Positions 16,763-25,143 of a stretch of 64,000 nt of DNA are shown here, in pieces. The stretch lies in NCBI RefSeq assembly GCF_003002815.1, contig NZ_PVTF01000002.1, positions 124,001 to 188,000 of the forward strand, in the 5' to 3' direction. Every line of letters starts with the position of its first letter. Position 1 is the stretch's first letter. The stretch is from Umezawaea tangerina (GTDB lineage Bacteria; Actinomycetota; Actinomycetes; Mycobacteriales; Pseudonocardiaceae). The notes beneath the pieces were generated by a model. The model saw nothing but the letters and a program-made list of their open reading frames with translations, ran no database searches and was not told where the DNA came from. The position numbers and the translations under genes are program-made.

Positions 16763-18682
16763 ATGGGAAGAACCGCGTACGGCGTCGCGGCGGCAGTAGC
16801 ACTGACCCTCGCGGGCACGGCGTCCGTGCAGGCGATGGCCCCGCACCACGACGCGCCCCGCGCGCGGGTGTGGGTCACGACGCCCGACCGGGCCGAGCTG
16901 ATGGCCGAGCGCGCGCCGGTCGTCTTCGGGTCCGGGACCTCGACGCACCCCACGATCGTGGTCGACCCGGACCGGTCCTACCAGCGGGTGGACGGGTTCG
17001 GGGCGTCGATCACCGACTCGTCGGCCGCCGTGCTGCGCGGGCTGGCGCCCGCCGTGCGCGACGAGACGATGCGCGCGCTGTTCGACCCGGTGCGCGGCAT
17101 CGGCGTGAGCTTCCTGCGGCAGCCGGTCGGGTCGTCGGACTTCACCGCGGCCGCCGAGCACTACACCTACGACGACGTGCCGGCGGGGCAGACCGACTTC
17201 CCGTTGCGGCACTTCAGCATCTCCCGCGACGAGGAGCGGGTCCTGCCGCTGCTGCGCCAGGCCAAGCGGCTCAACCCGGCGCTGTCGGTCATGGGCACGC
17301 CCTGGAGTCCGCCCGCGTGGATGAAGACCGGCGACTCGCTGGTCGGCGGCCGCCTCAAGGACGACCCCGCCGTGTACGACGCCTACGCGCGGTACCTGGT
17401 GAAGTACGTGAAGGCCTACGAGCGGGCCGGGGTGCCGATCGACTTCCTGTCGGTGCAGAACGAGCCGCAGAACCGCACGCCGTCGCGGTACCCCGGCACG
17501 GACATGCCGGTCGCGCAGCAGCTGAAGGTGATCGAGGCGCTGGGGCCGAAGCTGCGGGTCGCGAGCCCGCGCACGAAGATCCTGGCCTACGACCACAACT
17601 GGTCCACCCACCCCGGCGACGTCGAGGGCACTCCCCCCGGCTCCTCACCGGAGACCGACTACCCCTACCAGGTGCTGCGCGGTCCGGCCGCGCGGTGGAT
17701 CGCGGGCACCGCCTACCACTGCTACTCCGGCGACCCCTCGGACCAGACGGAGCTGCACGACGCCTTCCCCGACAAGGGGATCTGGTTCACCGAGTGCTCC
17801 GGCTCGCACGGCCCCGGCGACCCGCCCGCCAAGGTCTTCAACGACACCCTGCGGTGGCACGCGCGCAACGTCGTCATGGGCACGACCCGCAACTGGGCGA
17901 GGTCCGCGGTCAACTGGAACATCGCGCTGGACAGCACCGGCGGCCCGCACCTCGGCGGCTGCGACACCTGCACCGGCCTGGTGACCGCGCAACCGGACGG
18001 CAGCGTGACCACCGACGCCGAGTACTACACGATCGGCCACCTGTCGAAGTTCGTGAAGCCCGGCGCGACGCGGATCGCCAGCACGTCGTTCGGCACCACC
18101 GGGTGGAACGGCCAAGTCGTCGACACGGCCTTCCACAACCCCGACGGGTCCACCGCACTGGTCGTGCACAACGAGAACGACGAGCCGCGCACGTTCGCCG
18201 TGAGCGTCGGCGACAGGCAGTTCGAGTACACGCTGCCCGGCGGCGCGCTGGCGACGTTCACCTGGCCGCGCGACGACGCCCTGCGCTCCCGGTTCGACGC
18301 GGTGCCGCTGACCGGTGCCACCGCGACGGCCTCCCCCGCCGGTGAGGGCGTGGCGCTGGTCGCGGACGACGACGCGTCGACCCGCTGGTCCAGCGGCACC
18401 GGCCAGGCCGCGGGCCAGTACGTGCAGCTGGACCTCAAGTCCCGCAAGCACTTCACCAGGGTCGCCATCGACAGCGGCGGGTACGAGGGCGACTACGCGC
18501 GCTCGTGGCAGCTGTCGTCGAGCACCGACGGCACCACCTGGCGCACCCTCGCCACGGGCACCGGGACGGGCCAGCTGACCACCGTCGACGTCCGCCCCAC
18601 GACGGCCCGCTACCTGCGCGTCACGTCCACCGGCGCGGCGGGCAACTGGTGGAGCGTCGCCGACATCCGGCTCTACCGCTGA
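16763..18682 (+). CDS. Secreted GH30 glycosidase with F5/8-type carbohydrate-binding domain
   Basis: This 639-residue exported enzyme has a signal peptide (about 1-26) and a GH30 catalytic barrel with acid/base Glu234 (VQNEPQN) and nucleophile Glu344 (FTECSGS). A C-terminal discoidin/F5/8 type C (CBM32-like) domain spans about 505-639 (STRWSSGTGQAAGQYVQLDL). GH30 members act on glucosylceramide, beta-1,6-glucan, beta-xylan or fucosides; substrate cannot be fixed here, though the NEP motif and bacterial secretion fit beta-1,6-glucanase/glucosidase types. It is divergent from the LacI gene. Confidence 0.85.
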   Translation: MGRTAYGVAAAVALTLAGTASVQAMAPHHDAPRARVWVTTPDRAELMAERAPVVFGSGTSTHPTIVVDPDRSYQRVDGFGASITDSSAAVLRGLAPAVRDETMRALFDPVRGIGVSFLRQPVGSSDFTAAAEHYTYDDVPAGQTDFPLRHFSISRDEERVLPLLRQAKRLNPALSVMGTPWSPPAWMKTGDSLVGGRLKDDPAVYDAYARYLVKYVKAYERAGVPIDFLSVQNEPQNRTPSRYPGTDMPVAQQLKVIEALGPKLRVASPRTKILAYDHNWSTHPGDVEGTPPGSSPETDYPYQVLRGPAARWIAGTAYHCYSGDPSDQTELHDAFPDKGIWFTECSGSHGPGDPPAKVFNDTLRWHARNVVMGTTRNWARSAVNWNIALDSTGGPHLGGCDTCTGLVTAQPDGSVTTDAEYYTIGHLSKFVKPGATRIASTSFGTTGWNGQVVDTAFHNPDGSTALVVHNENDEPRTFAVSVGDRQFEYTLPGGALATFTWPRDDALRSRFDAVPLTGATATASPAGEGVALVADDDASTRWSSGTGQAAGQYVQLDLKSRKHFTRVAIDSGGYEGDYARSWQLSSSTDGTTWRTLATGTGTGQLTTVDVRPTTARYLRVTSTGAAGNWWSVADIRLYR

Positions 18683-18686
18683 CGCC

Positions 18687-18724
18687 CCACCGGTTCCGGC
18701 CGCCGCGGTGGCCGGGACCGGTGG
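18687..18724. terminator. Hairpin terminator between GH30 and SDR genes
   Basis: A 15-position stem with one G-T-type mismatch (18687-18701 with 18710-18724) and an 8-base loop lies between convergent genes. It likely serves both directions. Confidence 0.7.
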
Positions 18725-18727
18725 AGG

Positions 18728-19630
18728 TCAGATCGCGTGCTCGCGGCTGGCCGTCCAGACCCGCTCCCGCAGCTCCGGGTCGTAGGACACCTCCGGTGAC
18801 CGCCGCTCCTCGTCGCGGACGAAGTACCGGCCCGTCACGCCGTCCAGCGCCGGGTCGGTGGCCAGCCGCAACGCGGCCCGCGCGCCTTCCTCCGGCGTGA
18901 GCAGGCCACGCCGGACGAGGCCCAGGAACGGTTTCGCGACGCGCGGGGCGATGTCGGCGATGATGTCGGTCGCGACCAGGCCGGGGTGGACCGCGTTCAC
19001 CGTGACACCGGAGTCGCGCAACCGGTCGGCGAGGACGTAGCCGCACATGGTGGTGAGGAGCTTCGAGCGGGCGTAGGCCTCGAACGGCTCGAAGCCCTCG
19101 GCCGGGTTGACCAGGCGCAGGTCGTCGAGGTTGTCCAGGCGCACGGGCCGGGGCGCGTCGCGGATCGGCACCTGGCGGGTGTCCGACATCGACGCCGAGA
19201 CGACGTTGACCACCCTGGCCGGCGCGCCCGCGCGCAGCTGGTCGAGCAGCAGCGCGGTGAGGGTGAATCCGGCCAGGTGGTTGACGGCCACGTGCATCTC
19301 GACGCCGTCGGAGTTGAGGACGCGGTCGCGGAAGTGCGCGCCGGCGTTGTTGACCAGCACGTTCAGCGCGGGATGGCGTTCGGCGAACCCGGCGGCGACG
19401 CGGTGCAGGTCCGCGCGCTCGGCGAGATCCCCGGTCAGCACCTCGACCACGGCGTCCGGCACGCGTTCCGCGACGTGCCGCACGACGTCGTCGCCCCGCG
19501 CGGCCGTGCGGCACACGACCACCACCGTGAACCCGAGCCTGGCCAGCTCGGTGGTGATCACCCGCCCCATCCCGCCCGTGGCACCCGTGACGAGCGCGAC
19601 CCGGCCGGTCGCGCCGGTCGCGCCGCTCAT
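18728..19630 (-). CDS. Short-chain dehydrogenase/reductase (retinol dehydrogenase-like)
   Basis: This 300-residue classical SDR has the Rossmann motif TGATGGMG near residue 15, NNAG (VLVNNAGAH), and the catalytic set Ser (VVSASMSD) and Tyr-x3-Lys in AYARSKLL. The Asn/Ser/Tyr/Lys arrangement resembles WWOX/retinol-dehydrogenase-like bacterial SDRs. The ATG overlaps the stop of the upstream NAD(P)-binding gene (ATGA), so the two form an operon, probably under the TetR gene at 20335. Confidence 0.88.
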   Translation of the reverse strand: MSGATGATGRVALVTGATGGMGRVITTELARLGFTVVVVCRTAARGDDVVRHVAERVPDAVVEVLTGDLAERADLHRVAAGFAERHPALNVLVNNAGAHFRDRVLNSDGVEMHVAVNHLAGFTLTALLLDQLRAGAPARVVNVVSASMSDTRQVPIRDAPRPVRLDNLDDLRLVNPAEGFEPFEAYARSKLLTTMCGYVLADRLRDSGVTVNAVHPGLVATDIIADIAPRVAKPFLGLVRRGLLTPEEGARAALRLATDPALDGVTGRYFVRDEERRSPEVSYDPELRERVWTASREHAI

Positions 19631-20244
19631 GCCGCGATCCGCGGGAAGGCGTGGACGTAGACGGGGGTGGTCGCCTCGCGCAGCAGGAAGTCCGCCAGGT
19701 CCGCGCGGGAGATCGCCGAGGTCAGCCGGATCGGCAGCCGCGGGCCCGTGCGGTAGGAACCGGTGCGCGGCCTGTCCTTGAGCGCGGGCGGGCGGACGAT
19801 CGTCCAGTCCACATCGGACGCCCGGATCAACTCCTCCATGGCCTCCTTGTCCCGCATCTTGTCCGCCAGCGCCGCCCACAGCGCGAGCGAGTAGAGCGAG
19901 CGGTCGTGCGTCTCCGCGGCACCGTGCGCGCTCACCGCGATCAGCCGCCGCACCCCGGTCTCCGCCATCGCCCCCAGGATCGACCGGATCCCGTCCGCGC
20001 ACACGCTGACCGGCCCCTTCTCGTTGGTGCCCAACGCGCTGATCACCACGTCCTGTCCGCGCACCGCGTCGACCACCTCACCCACCCGGCCGAGGTCCGG
20101 GACGACGACCGGTCGCAAGCCGGGTGCGGCCGCGAGCGCACCACCACGCCGGACGACCGCGGTCACCCGGTGCCCGGCCTCCAGGGCCCGCTGCACGGTC
20201 GCCCGGCCCGTTCCGCCGGTGGCACCGAAGACGACGACGTTCAT
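19627..20244 (-). CDS. NAD(P)H-binding oxidoreductase (atypical SDR)
   Basis: This 205-residue protein starts with a glycine-rich NAD(P) motif (VFGATGGTGRATVQRALEAG) and continues in the style of atypical SDR/NmrA-like or flavin-reductase-type proteins (ISALGTNEKGP, RLIAVSAHGA). It lacks a clear Tyr-x3-Lys. A GGAGGG ribosome site precedes the ATG. It leads the two-gene operon and is divergent from the TetR gene, with an operator-like palindrome 15 bases upstream of its start. Confidence 0.85.
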   Translation of the reverse strand: MNVVVFGATGGTGRATVQRALEAGHRVTAVVRRGGALAAAPGLRPVVVPDLGRVGEVVDAVRGQDVVISALGTNEKGPVSVCADGIRSILGAMAETGVRRLIAVSAHGAAETHDRSLYSLALWAALADKMRDKEAMEELIRASDVDWTIVRPPALKDRPRTGSYRTGPRLPIRLTSAISRADLADFLLREATTPVYVHAFPRIAA

Positions 20245-20258
20245 CAGCCCTCCATCTT

Positions 20259-20275
20259 TGAGACAATTTGCCTCA
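20259..20275. promoter_or_regulatory. TetR operator, site 1
   Basis: The 17-bp near-palindrome TGAGACAATTTGCCTCA (14 of 17 positions symmetric) lies just upstream of the oxidoreductase gene. It shares the consensus TGAG-n-CAA-n-TTG-n-CTC with site 2, which marks both as sites for the divergent TetR protein. Confidence 0.65.
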
Positions 20276-20305
20276 CAAGTGCCATCATGGCAGTCCGGCA
20301 AACTA

Positions 20306-20322
20306 TGAGTCAACTTGTCTCG
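20306..20322. promoter_or_regulatory. TetR operator, site 2
   Basis: TGAGTCAACTTGTCTCG repeats the site 1 consensus 47 bases away, centre to centre, and lies 12 bases before the TetR start codon. It probably provides autorepression. Confidence 0.65.
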
Positions 20323-20334
20323 TAGACTTCGCGG

Positions 20335-20901
20335 ATGGACACCCCCGTGGACCCCAGGACCGCGCGAAGCAGGGACGCCATCCTCGCCGCCGCCCACACC
20401 CTGCTCGTCCGCGAGGGACCGGCTTCGGTCACCCACCAACGCGTCGCCCACGAGGCGGGCGTCGGCCGCGCCACCGTCTACCGCCACTGGCAACGCGCCG
20501 ACCACCTCCTGCTCGCCGCCATGTCCGGCTCCGACCTGCCGTTCTTCCGCTCCCCCACCAGCCCCGTCCGGCCGTGGCTGCACCAGGAGCTCCGCAAGCT
20601 GGCCGACGAACTGACCCTCCCGGCCGTCGCCGCGGTCACCCTCACCCTCATGCAAACCGCCCTCTGGGACCCCGACGCCGCCACCCGCCGCAACCACTCC
20701 TCAGCCGCCGTCACCACCCGCATCACCACCGCCCTCGACCTCGCTCAGGAGACCGGCGAACTGACCACGGTGCTGCCTTCGGAGGACGCCGCGGCCCTGC
20801 TCATCGGGCCGATGCTGTACCGGACGGCGATGGAGGCGGGGACGGTGTCGGACATGCTGATCAGCCACCTGCTGGACAGCGTCGGGACGTGGCGGGACTG
20901 A
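20335..20901 (+). CDS. TetR-family transcriptional regulator
   Basis: This 188-residue repressor has an N-terminal TetR HTH (ILAAAHTLLVREGPASVTHQ, then VGRATVYRHWQRADHLLLAA) and a helical ligand-binding C-terminal domain. It is divergent from the two-gene oxidoreductase operon. The intergenic region has two matching palindromes, so it very likely controls that operon and itself. The inducer is unknown. Confidence 0.9.
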   Translation: MDTPVDPRTARSRDAILAAAHTLLVREGPASVTHQRVAHEAGVGRATVYRHWQRADHLLLAAMSGSDLPFFRSPTSPVRPWLHQELRKLADELTLPAVAAVTLTLMQTALWDPDAATRRNHSSAAVTTRITTALDLAQETGELTTVLPSEDAAALLIGPMLYRTAMEAGTVSDMLISHLLDSVGTWRD

Positions 20902-20956
20902 GCTACCGCGCGCACCCCCGCGATCCCGGACCGGGGTCGAAGCGGGGAACTGGGTG

Positions 20957-21742
20957 TCAGCGGTCGTGGTGGCGGATGTTGCCGTGGACGTGGCCGACCT
21001 GGATGGCGGTGCCGGAGTGGGTGCCGGTCATGATGTTGGTGGTGTTGCCGTAGGTCGGCTGCTCGCGGGTGGGTTTCGCGTCGGCGAGGTCGGAGCGGTA
21101 GTCGGCGGCGGTGCCGATGCCGGTGCGGAGCAGGTCGCCGCTGGGTTTGGGGACGTAGAGGTAGACGGTGCCGGTGAACTCCTTCACCTGCACGGTGGTG
21201 GGCACGACGCTGGTCGCGGGCAGGGTGGCGTACTCGGTGGCGAGGACGTCCTCGAAGACGCGTTGGGACAGCACCACGGAGACGAAGGTCTGCGTGGGGT
21301 CGGACTGGGTGAGGACGTCGCGGACCGGGGCGGAGTCGAGGAGGCGGTAGGCGGTGATGACGGTGCTGCCGACGACGGCGGCCCGGCGGTCGGGTTCGGG
21401 GCGGACCGGGCCGACGTTGAGGCTGGCGCGCATGCGGAGGGTGCCGGGGCGACCGGTGGCGCGCATCCGCTTGTCGCGGTCGGCGAGCTCGTCCTGGAGG
21501 GCGTCGAACAGCCGGGTGACGACGGCGGGCAGGTGGCGGGGGTCGAAGCCGAGCCCGTAGCCGTCGCCGGTGTTGTGCGGGAACAGGGCTTCGGCCAACA
21601 CCTGCGCGAGCCCGGCCCGTTCGAACGCGCGGCTCAGCACGTCGTAGATGGTGTCGGCCATCTCCGCCTGGACCCGGCTGGAGTTGCTGCCGAAGTCCTT
21701 GGTGTCGACGATGAGCACCGCGCGGTAGGGCGGTAACTCCAT
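20957..21742 (-). CDS. Class III nucleotidyl cyclase-like protein with RHIM-like C-terminal motif
   Basis: This 261-residue protein looks like a class III nucleotide cyclase domain. Candidate metal-binding Asp residues are Asp13 (AVLIVDTKDF) and Asp60 (NTGDGYGLGF). RASLNVGPV and VGSTVITAYRLLDSAP correspond to the family's R-x-G-x-N-x-G and GD-x-VN-x-AARL regions. The last ~30 residues contain TAIQVGHVHGN, matching the I/V-Q-x-G core of RHIM/bacterial amyloid signalling motifs. The product could be a signalling nucleotide or the domain could be catalytically degenerate. ATG 21742 gives the conserved start; an ATG at 21856 is possible. No effector gene is adjacent. Confidence 0.6.
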   Translation of the reverse strand: MELPPYRAVLIVDTKDFGSNSSRVQAEMADTIYDVLSRAFERAGLAQVLAEALFPHNTGDGYGLGFDPRHLPAVVTRLFDALQDELADRDKRMRATGRPGTLRMRASLNVGPVRPEPDRRAAVVGSTVITAYRLLDSAPVRDVLTQSDPTQTFVSVVLSQRVFEDVLATEYATLPATSVVPTTVQVKEFTGTVYLYVPKPSGDLLRTGIGTAADYRSDLADAKPTREQPTYGNTTNIMTGTHSGTAIQVGHVHGNIRHHDR

Positions 21743-21918
21743 GGGCTCGTCATCGGGAACAACGTCGTTGCTGGACAAGGTGTTCTCGCTCCAACCTGGT
21801 GCGACCGCGTGCGCTGCCGCGGTCCGGGTGAACTGGTCGAGGCCAGTGTGACCCATGGCGCGCGCACGCGGCCGACGGCACGGACGAGTACCGGAACGGC
21901 GGGGAGTCCGAGGACGCG

Positions 21919-23964
21919 CTACCAGGCGGACGGCGCCGGTGGTGGGGCGACCGCGGGGCGGTCGTCGCACGTGATGGTGTTGGGCAGTTGCCACGGGGCG
22001 AGCCAGCCGCCGTCGTTGCCGCCCGCGTCGGTCAGCGAGAACTCGGACCCGGCCGGGGTGAAGTTGAAGGAGCCGCAGTTGTTGACGCCGACCGCGCCGA
22101 CGTTCCGGGCGTCGACGTTCTGGAAGGTCGCCGAGCCGGCTGAGCGGGCGCTGACGACGGAGGTGCCGGTGCCGTCGACGCGGATGTCCTTGAAGTGGAC
22201 GTTCGTGATCGAGACCCGGTCCTTCACCGGGAAGTCGCTGACGAGCATGATCGCGTTGTAGGTGTTGTCGAGGAAGTGGTCACCGACGACCTGCACGTCG
22301 GCGCTGATGTCCTTGTCCAGCGCGTAGAGCCAGATCGCGCCGAGGCCGATCTTCCAGTTCAGCTCGAACGTGCCGGAGCGCACGGTGGTGTTGTCGGTGA
22401 CCCGGACGTACCCGGTGAACGCCTCCGCGCCGAACCTCGACCCGACGTGGATGGCGCTGCCCTCGCGGATCGGGTCCGCGACGAGGTTGTCCGACACGGT
22501 GGTGTCGGTGCCGCCGTAGATCGCGATGCCGTTGGCGAGGGTCGGGGTCTGCACGGTGTTGTGGTCGAACGCGTTGCCCGCGTTCCCGACCTCCTCCGAC
22601 CACATGGCCAGCCCGTCGTCACCGGTGTTGCGCACGAAGTTGTTGGACACCACCGAGTTCGTCACGCCGGTGTGGAAGTTGAGGCCGTCGGCGATCTGGT
22701 CGGCGATCACGTTGCCCTCGACCCGCGTGTTGGTCATCGGCCCGTCGAACCACAGGCCCACCTTGGTGTGGTGCAGGTACAGGCCCTTGATCGTCGAGTC
22801 GCTCATCGCTCCCCCGACCGCGTTGACCTGGTCGGTGTCGACGCGCTCGCGCACGTCGCCTTCGACCGCGAACCCGGACAGGTGCACGTTGCGGCTGCCG
22901 CCCGAGGCGGCGTCCTTGCCGTAGAAGCCGACGCCGGTGTGCACCGAGCCGTCCGGCGCGGGTGCGCCCAGCGCGACCTCGTGCCCCTTCACCGTGGTGT
23001 ACCAGCTGCCGGCGCCCACGATCGTCACGTCGTCGACGACGACGTGGCGGTTGACCTGGTAGGTGCCCGGCGGCAGGTAGACCTTGCGGTGCAGGCGCTT
23101 CGCGAGCGCGATGGCCTTGTCGAACGCGTCGGCGGACTCACGCCCGCCGGTCGGGTCGGCGCCGAACAGCAGCACGTTCACGGCGGTGAGCTCGACGTGC
23201 GGCAGGCCGACCAGCTGCGAGTCCAGCAGGTCGATGACGGTCCAGGCGGCGTTCGACCCGGCCGGGGCGGTGAGCCGGACCTTGGCGCCCGCGGCGTACA
23301 CGCGGTCGAGCCTGACCCGCTGCTCGTCGTAGAAGTGGCTCGGCCGGAACGGGGTCGTGATCACCGGGGCCGGGGTGGTCGCCGCGGGCACGCACGAGCA
23401 CTCGGTGATCCACCAGTCCGGGTGCAGCAGTCCCGCGCCGGGGTCGTTGGAGAACGGGTACTGGTTGTACAGCCAGGAGTACTGCGACGTGAGCGTCGCG
23501 GTCCTGGCGTGGCGGCCGTTCACGGCCACGTCGAGCGGCGCGGTGATGCCGCCGCCGGCGGGGGCGTCCGGGATGCTGTACCGGACGGTGACCGCGTCGG
23601 CCGCGCCGGGCAGCGTGAACTCCACGTACTGGCCCGGCGCCAGCTTCACCGCCTTGCGGCCGGACGCCTCCGCGGGCAGCGTGTACGCCGAGCGGTCCGG
23701 TCCGATGACGACGCCGTTCGTGGCCGCGTTCTCCGCCTCCTGCTCGACGAAGTCGACCTTGGCGCCGCGACCGGCGACCAGCGACGGCGCGAGGGCGGCG
23801 CGGGTGACGACCGGGGCCGACGGCGCGCTCGCGGCGGCCGTGCCCGCGGTCGTGACCAGGCCGGCGGTGACCACCGCCGTCGCCGCGGCCGCGACCCAGC
23901 GCGACCGCCCGGTGGAACGCCTCGCAGCAACTCCGGTGGTGCTCCGTGACATCGGGGGACTCAT
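21919..23964 (-). CDS. Secreted GH87-like alpha-1,3-glucanase (mycodextranase-like) beta-helix protein
   Basis: This 681-residue exported protein has a signal region (about 1-46), an N-terminal CBM6-like domain (about 65-260, EQEAENAATNG and VEFTLPGAADAV) and a right-handed parallel beta-helix. Recognisable stretches are VLLFGADPTGGRESADAFDK, GAMSDSTIKGLYLHHTKVGL and NTGDDGLAMWSEE. The last two match the GH87 alpha-1,3-glucanase/mycodextranase group, whose Asp residues near DGLNFH and TGDDG are catalytic. Likely substrate is fungal-wall or dental-type alpha-1,3-glucan. Family assignment is from memory of related sequences. Confidence 0.75.
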   Translation of the reverse strand: MSPPMSRSTTGVAARRSTGRSRWVAAAATAVVTAGLVTTAGTAAASAPSAPVVTRAALAPSLVAGRGAKVDFVEQEAENAATNGVVIGPDRSAYTLPAEASGRKAVKLAPGQYVEFTLPGAADAVTVRYSIPDAPAGGGITAPLDVAVNGRHARTATLTSQYSWLYNQYPFSNDPGAGLLHPDWWITECSCVPAATTPAPVITTPFRPSHFYDEQRVRLDRVYAAGAKVRLTAPAGSNAAWTVIDLLDSQLVGLPHVELTAVNVLLFGADPTGGRESADAFDKAIALAKRLHRKVYLPPGTYQVNRHVVVDDVTIVGAGSWYTTVKGHEVALGAPAPDGSVHTGVGFYGKDAASGGSRNVHLSGFAVEGDVRERVDTDQVNAVGGAMSDSTIKGLYLHHTKVGLWFDGPMTNTRVEGNVIADQIADGLNFHTGVTNSVVSNNFVRNTGDDGLAMWSEEVGNAGNAFDHNTVQTPTLANGIAIYGGTDTTVSDNLVADPIREGSAIHVGSRFGAEAFTGYVRVTDNTTVRSGTFELNWKIGLGAIWLYALDKDISADVQVVGDHFLDNTYNAIMLVSDFPVKDRVSITNVHFKDIRVDGTGTSVVSARSAGSATFQNVDARNVGAVGVNNCGSFNFTPAGSEFSLTDAGGNDGGWLAPWQLPNTITCDDRPAVAPPPAPSAW

Positions 23965-24150
23965 TTCTTCCGGACTTCTCGACGGGCCACCCGCGGGCCG
24001 CCCGGCTTCGGGGTGAGGCGACTCTAAGATGCCGTGCGGCCACCCACAAGAAGTTGTCGGCCAGTTTCATCAGATTGACCAGCGTTTGCACTAGTCAGTC
24101 GCTTTATTGCACCGTCTTGCCGCAACTAGACGGCAGGGCACCATGGGGGC

Positions 24151-25143
24151 GTGGCAGGACCGCCTCCCCCCTTCACCCCCGACACCTCCGTGCTGGTCGA
24201 CGGCTACGACATCACCGCCTCACCGCCCGACGAGCACGGGTTCGGGGAGGCCGTCGACTTCCTCGTCCAGCGGCGCGACAGCCCGCACACCGCATGGGCG
24301 CGGTGGGTCGGCGCGCCGGGACTGCTGCGCGGTCGGGCCAGGATCGTGGCGCTGTGCTGCGTCCACTGCGGCGCCCGCACCGGGGAGCGGTGCTGCGGGG
24401 TCGCCATGTGCGCCGCGCACCGCGGCCACCACCGGGCCGTGGACCACCTGCCGCCGGGAGGCGACCGGTACCGCGCGCTGCTGGAGGCCCCGTCGGACCT
24501 GGTCGTCGGCGGCACTAACGAGCCCGCGCCGATCCCCGGTCTGCGGATGCCCCGCGACCTCGACGACCTGCCTGCGGCAGCGCGGCCTCGCGCGGGTGAC
24601 GGGCTGAGGGTGCTGCACCACGTCCGCCGCGTGCTCCTGGTGCCCGGCATCGACGACGACCCGATCGGCGACGTGCTGCGCGCGGTGGTCGCGGGGGACG
24701 CCACCCTGCCCGACCCGGCACGGACCCGGTCGCTGGTGGCCGACGTCCTCGGCCGGTGCGCCTGGCCCGCCTTCTGCGACGCGCTGGGCCGCCGGGACGC
24801 CGCCGACTGGCTGCGCGCGCAACCGCCTCCCAGCAGGAGACCTCCGCGGAAGTCCACTGTGGACGAACGCGGGATCTCCACCGCGACCACCCGTGCGGGC
24901 GCCATCGCCGCGCGCGACGCGTTGTGCGGACTGTGGCCGACCGCGCCGGACGACCTGGGCGGCGGTCTCCTGCGTCTCTCCAGACGCCTGGGCGAGGCGG
25001 TGTTCTCCCACGCGCTCGCGCTGCCCGACGGTCCCGAACGCGTCGGTCACGCCGTGCGCCGGGCCCAGCGGGATGCGGTCGCGGCGGTGGTCGCCGCGCT
25101 CACCGGTCGCGCAGCGCCGTCGCCAGCTCACGGCGCGAGGTGA
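24151..25143 (+). CDS. Hypothetical protein with Cys/His-rich putative zinc site
   Basis: This 330-residue protein starts at GTG 24151 and has no signal or membrane segment. Residues about 69-94 carry CCVHCG, CCGVAMCAAHRGHH, a dense Cys/His cluster that probably binds zinc. The rest is helical and Arg/Ala/Asp-rich. I do not recognise the family. The 3' end overlaps the convergent LuxR-type regulator by 44 bases. Its neighbours give no functional hint. Confidence 0.6.
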   Translation: MAGPPPPFTPDTSVLVDGYDITASPPDEHGFGEAVDFLVQRRDSPHTAWARWVGAPGLLRGRARIVALCCVHCGARTGERCCGVAMCAAHRGHHRAVDHLPPGGDRYRALLEAPSDLVVGGTNEPAPIPGLRMPRDLDDLPAAARPRAGDGLRVLHHVRRVLLVPGIDDDPIGDVLRAVVAGDATLPDPARTRSLVADVLGRCAWPAFCDALGRRDAADWLRAQPPPSRRPPRKSTVDERGISTATTRAGAIAARDALCGLWPTAPDDLGGGLLRLSRRLGEAVFSHALALPDGPERVGHAVRRAQRDAVAAVVAALTGRAAPSPAHGAR

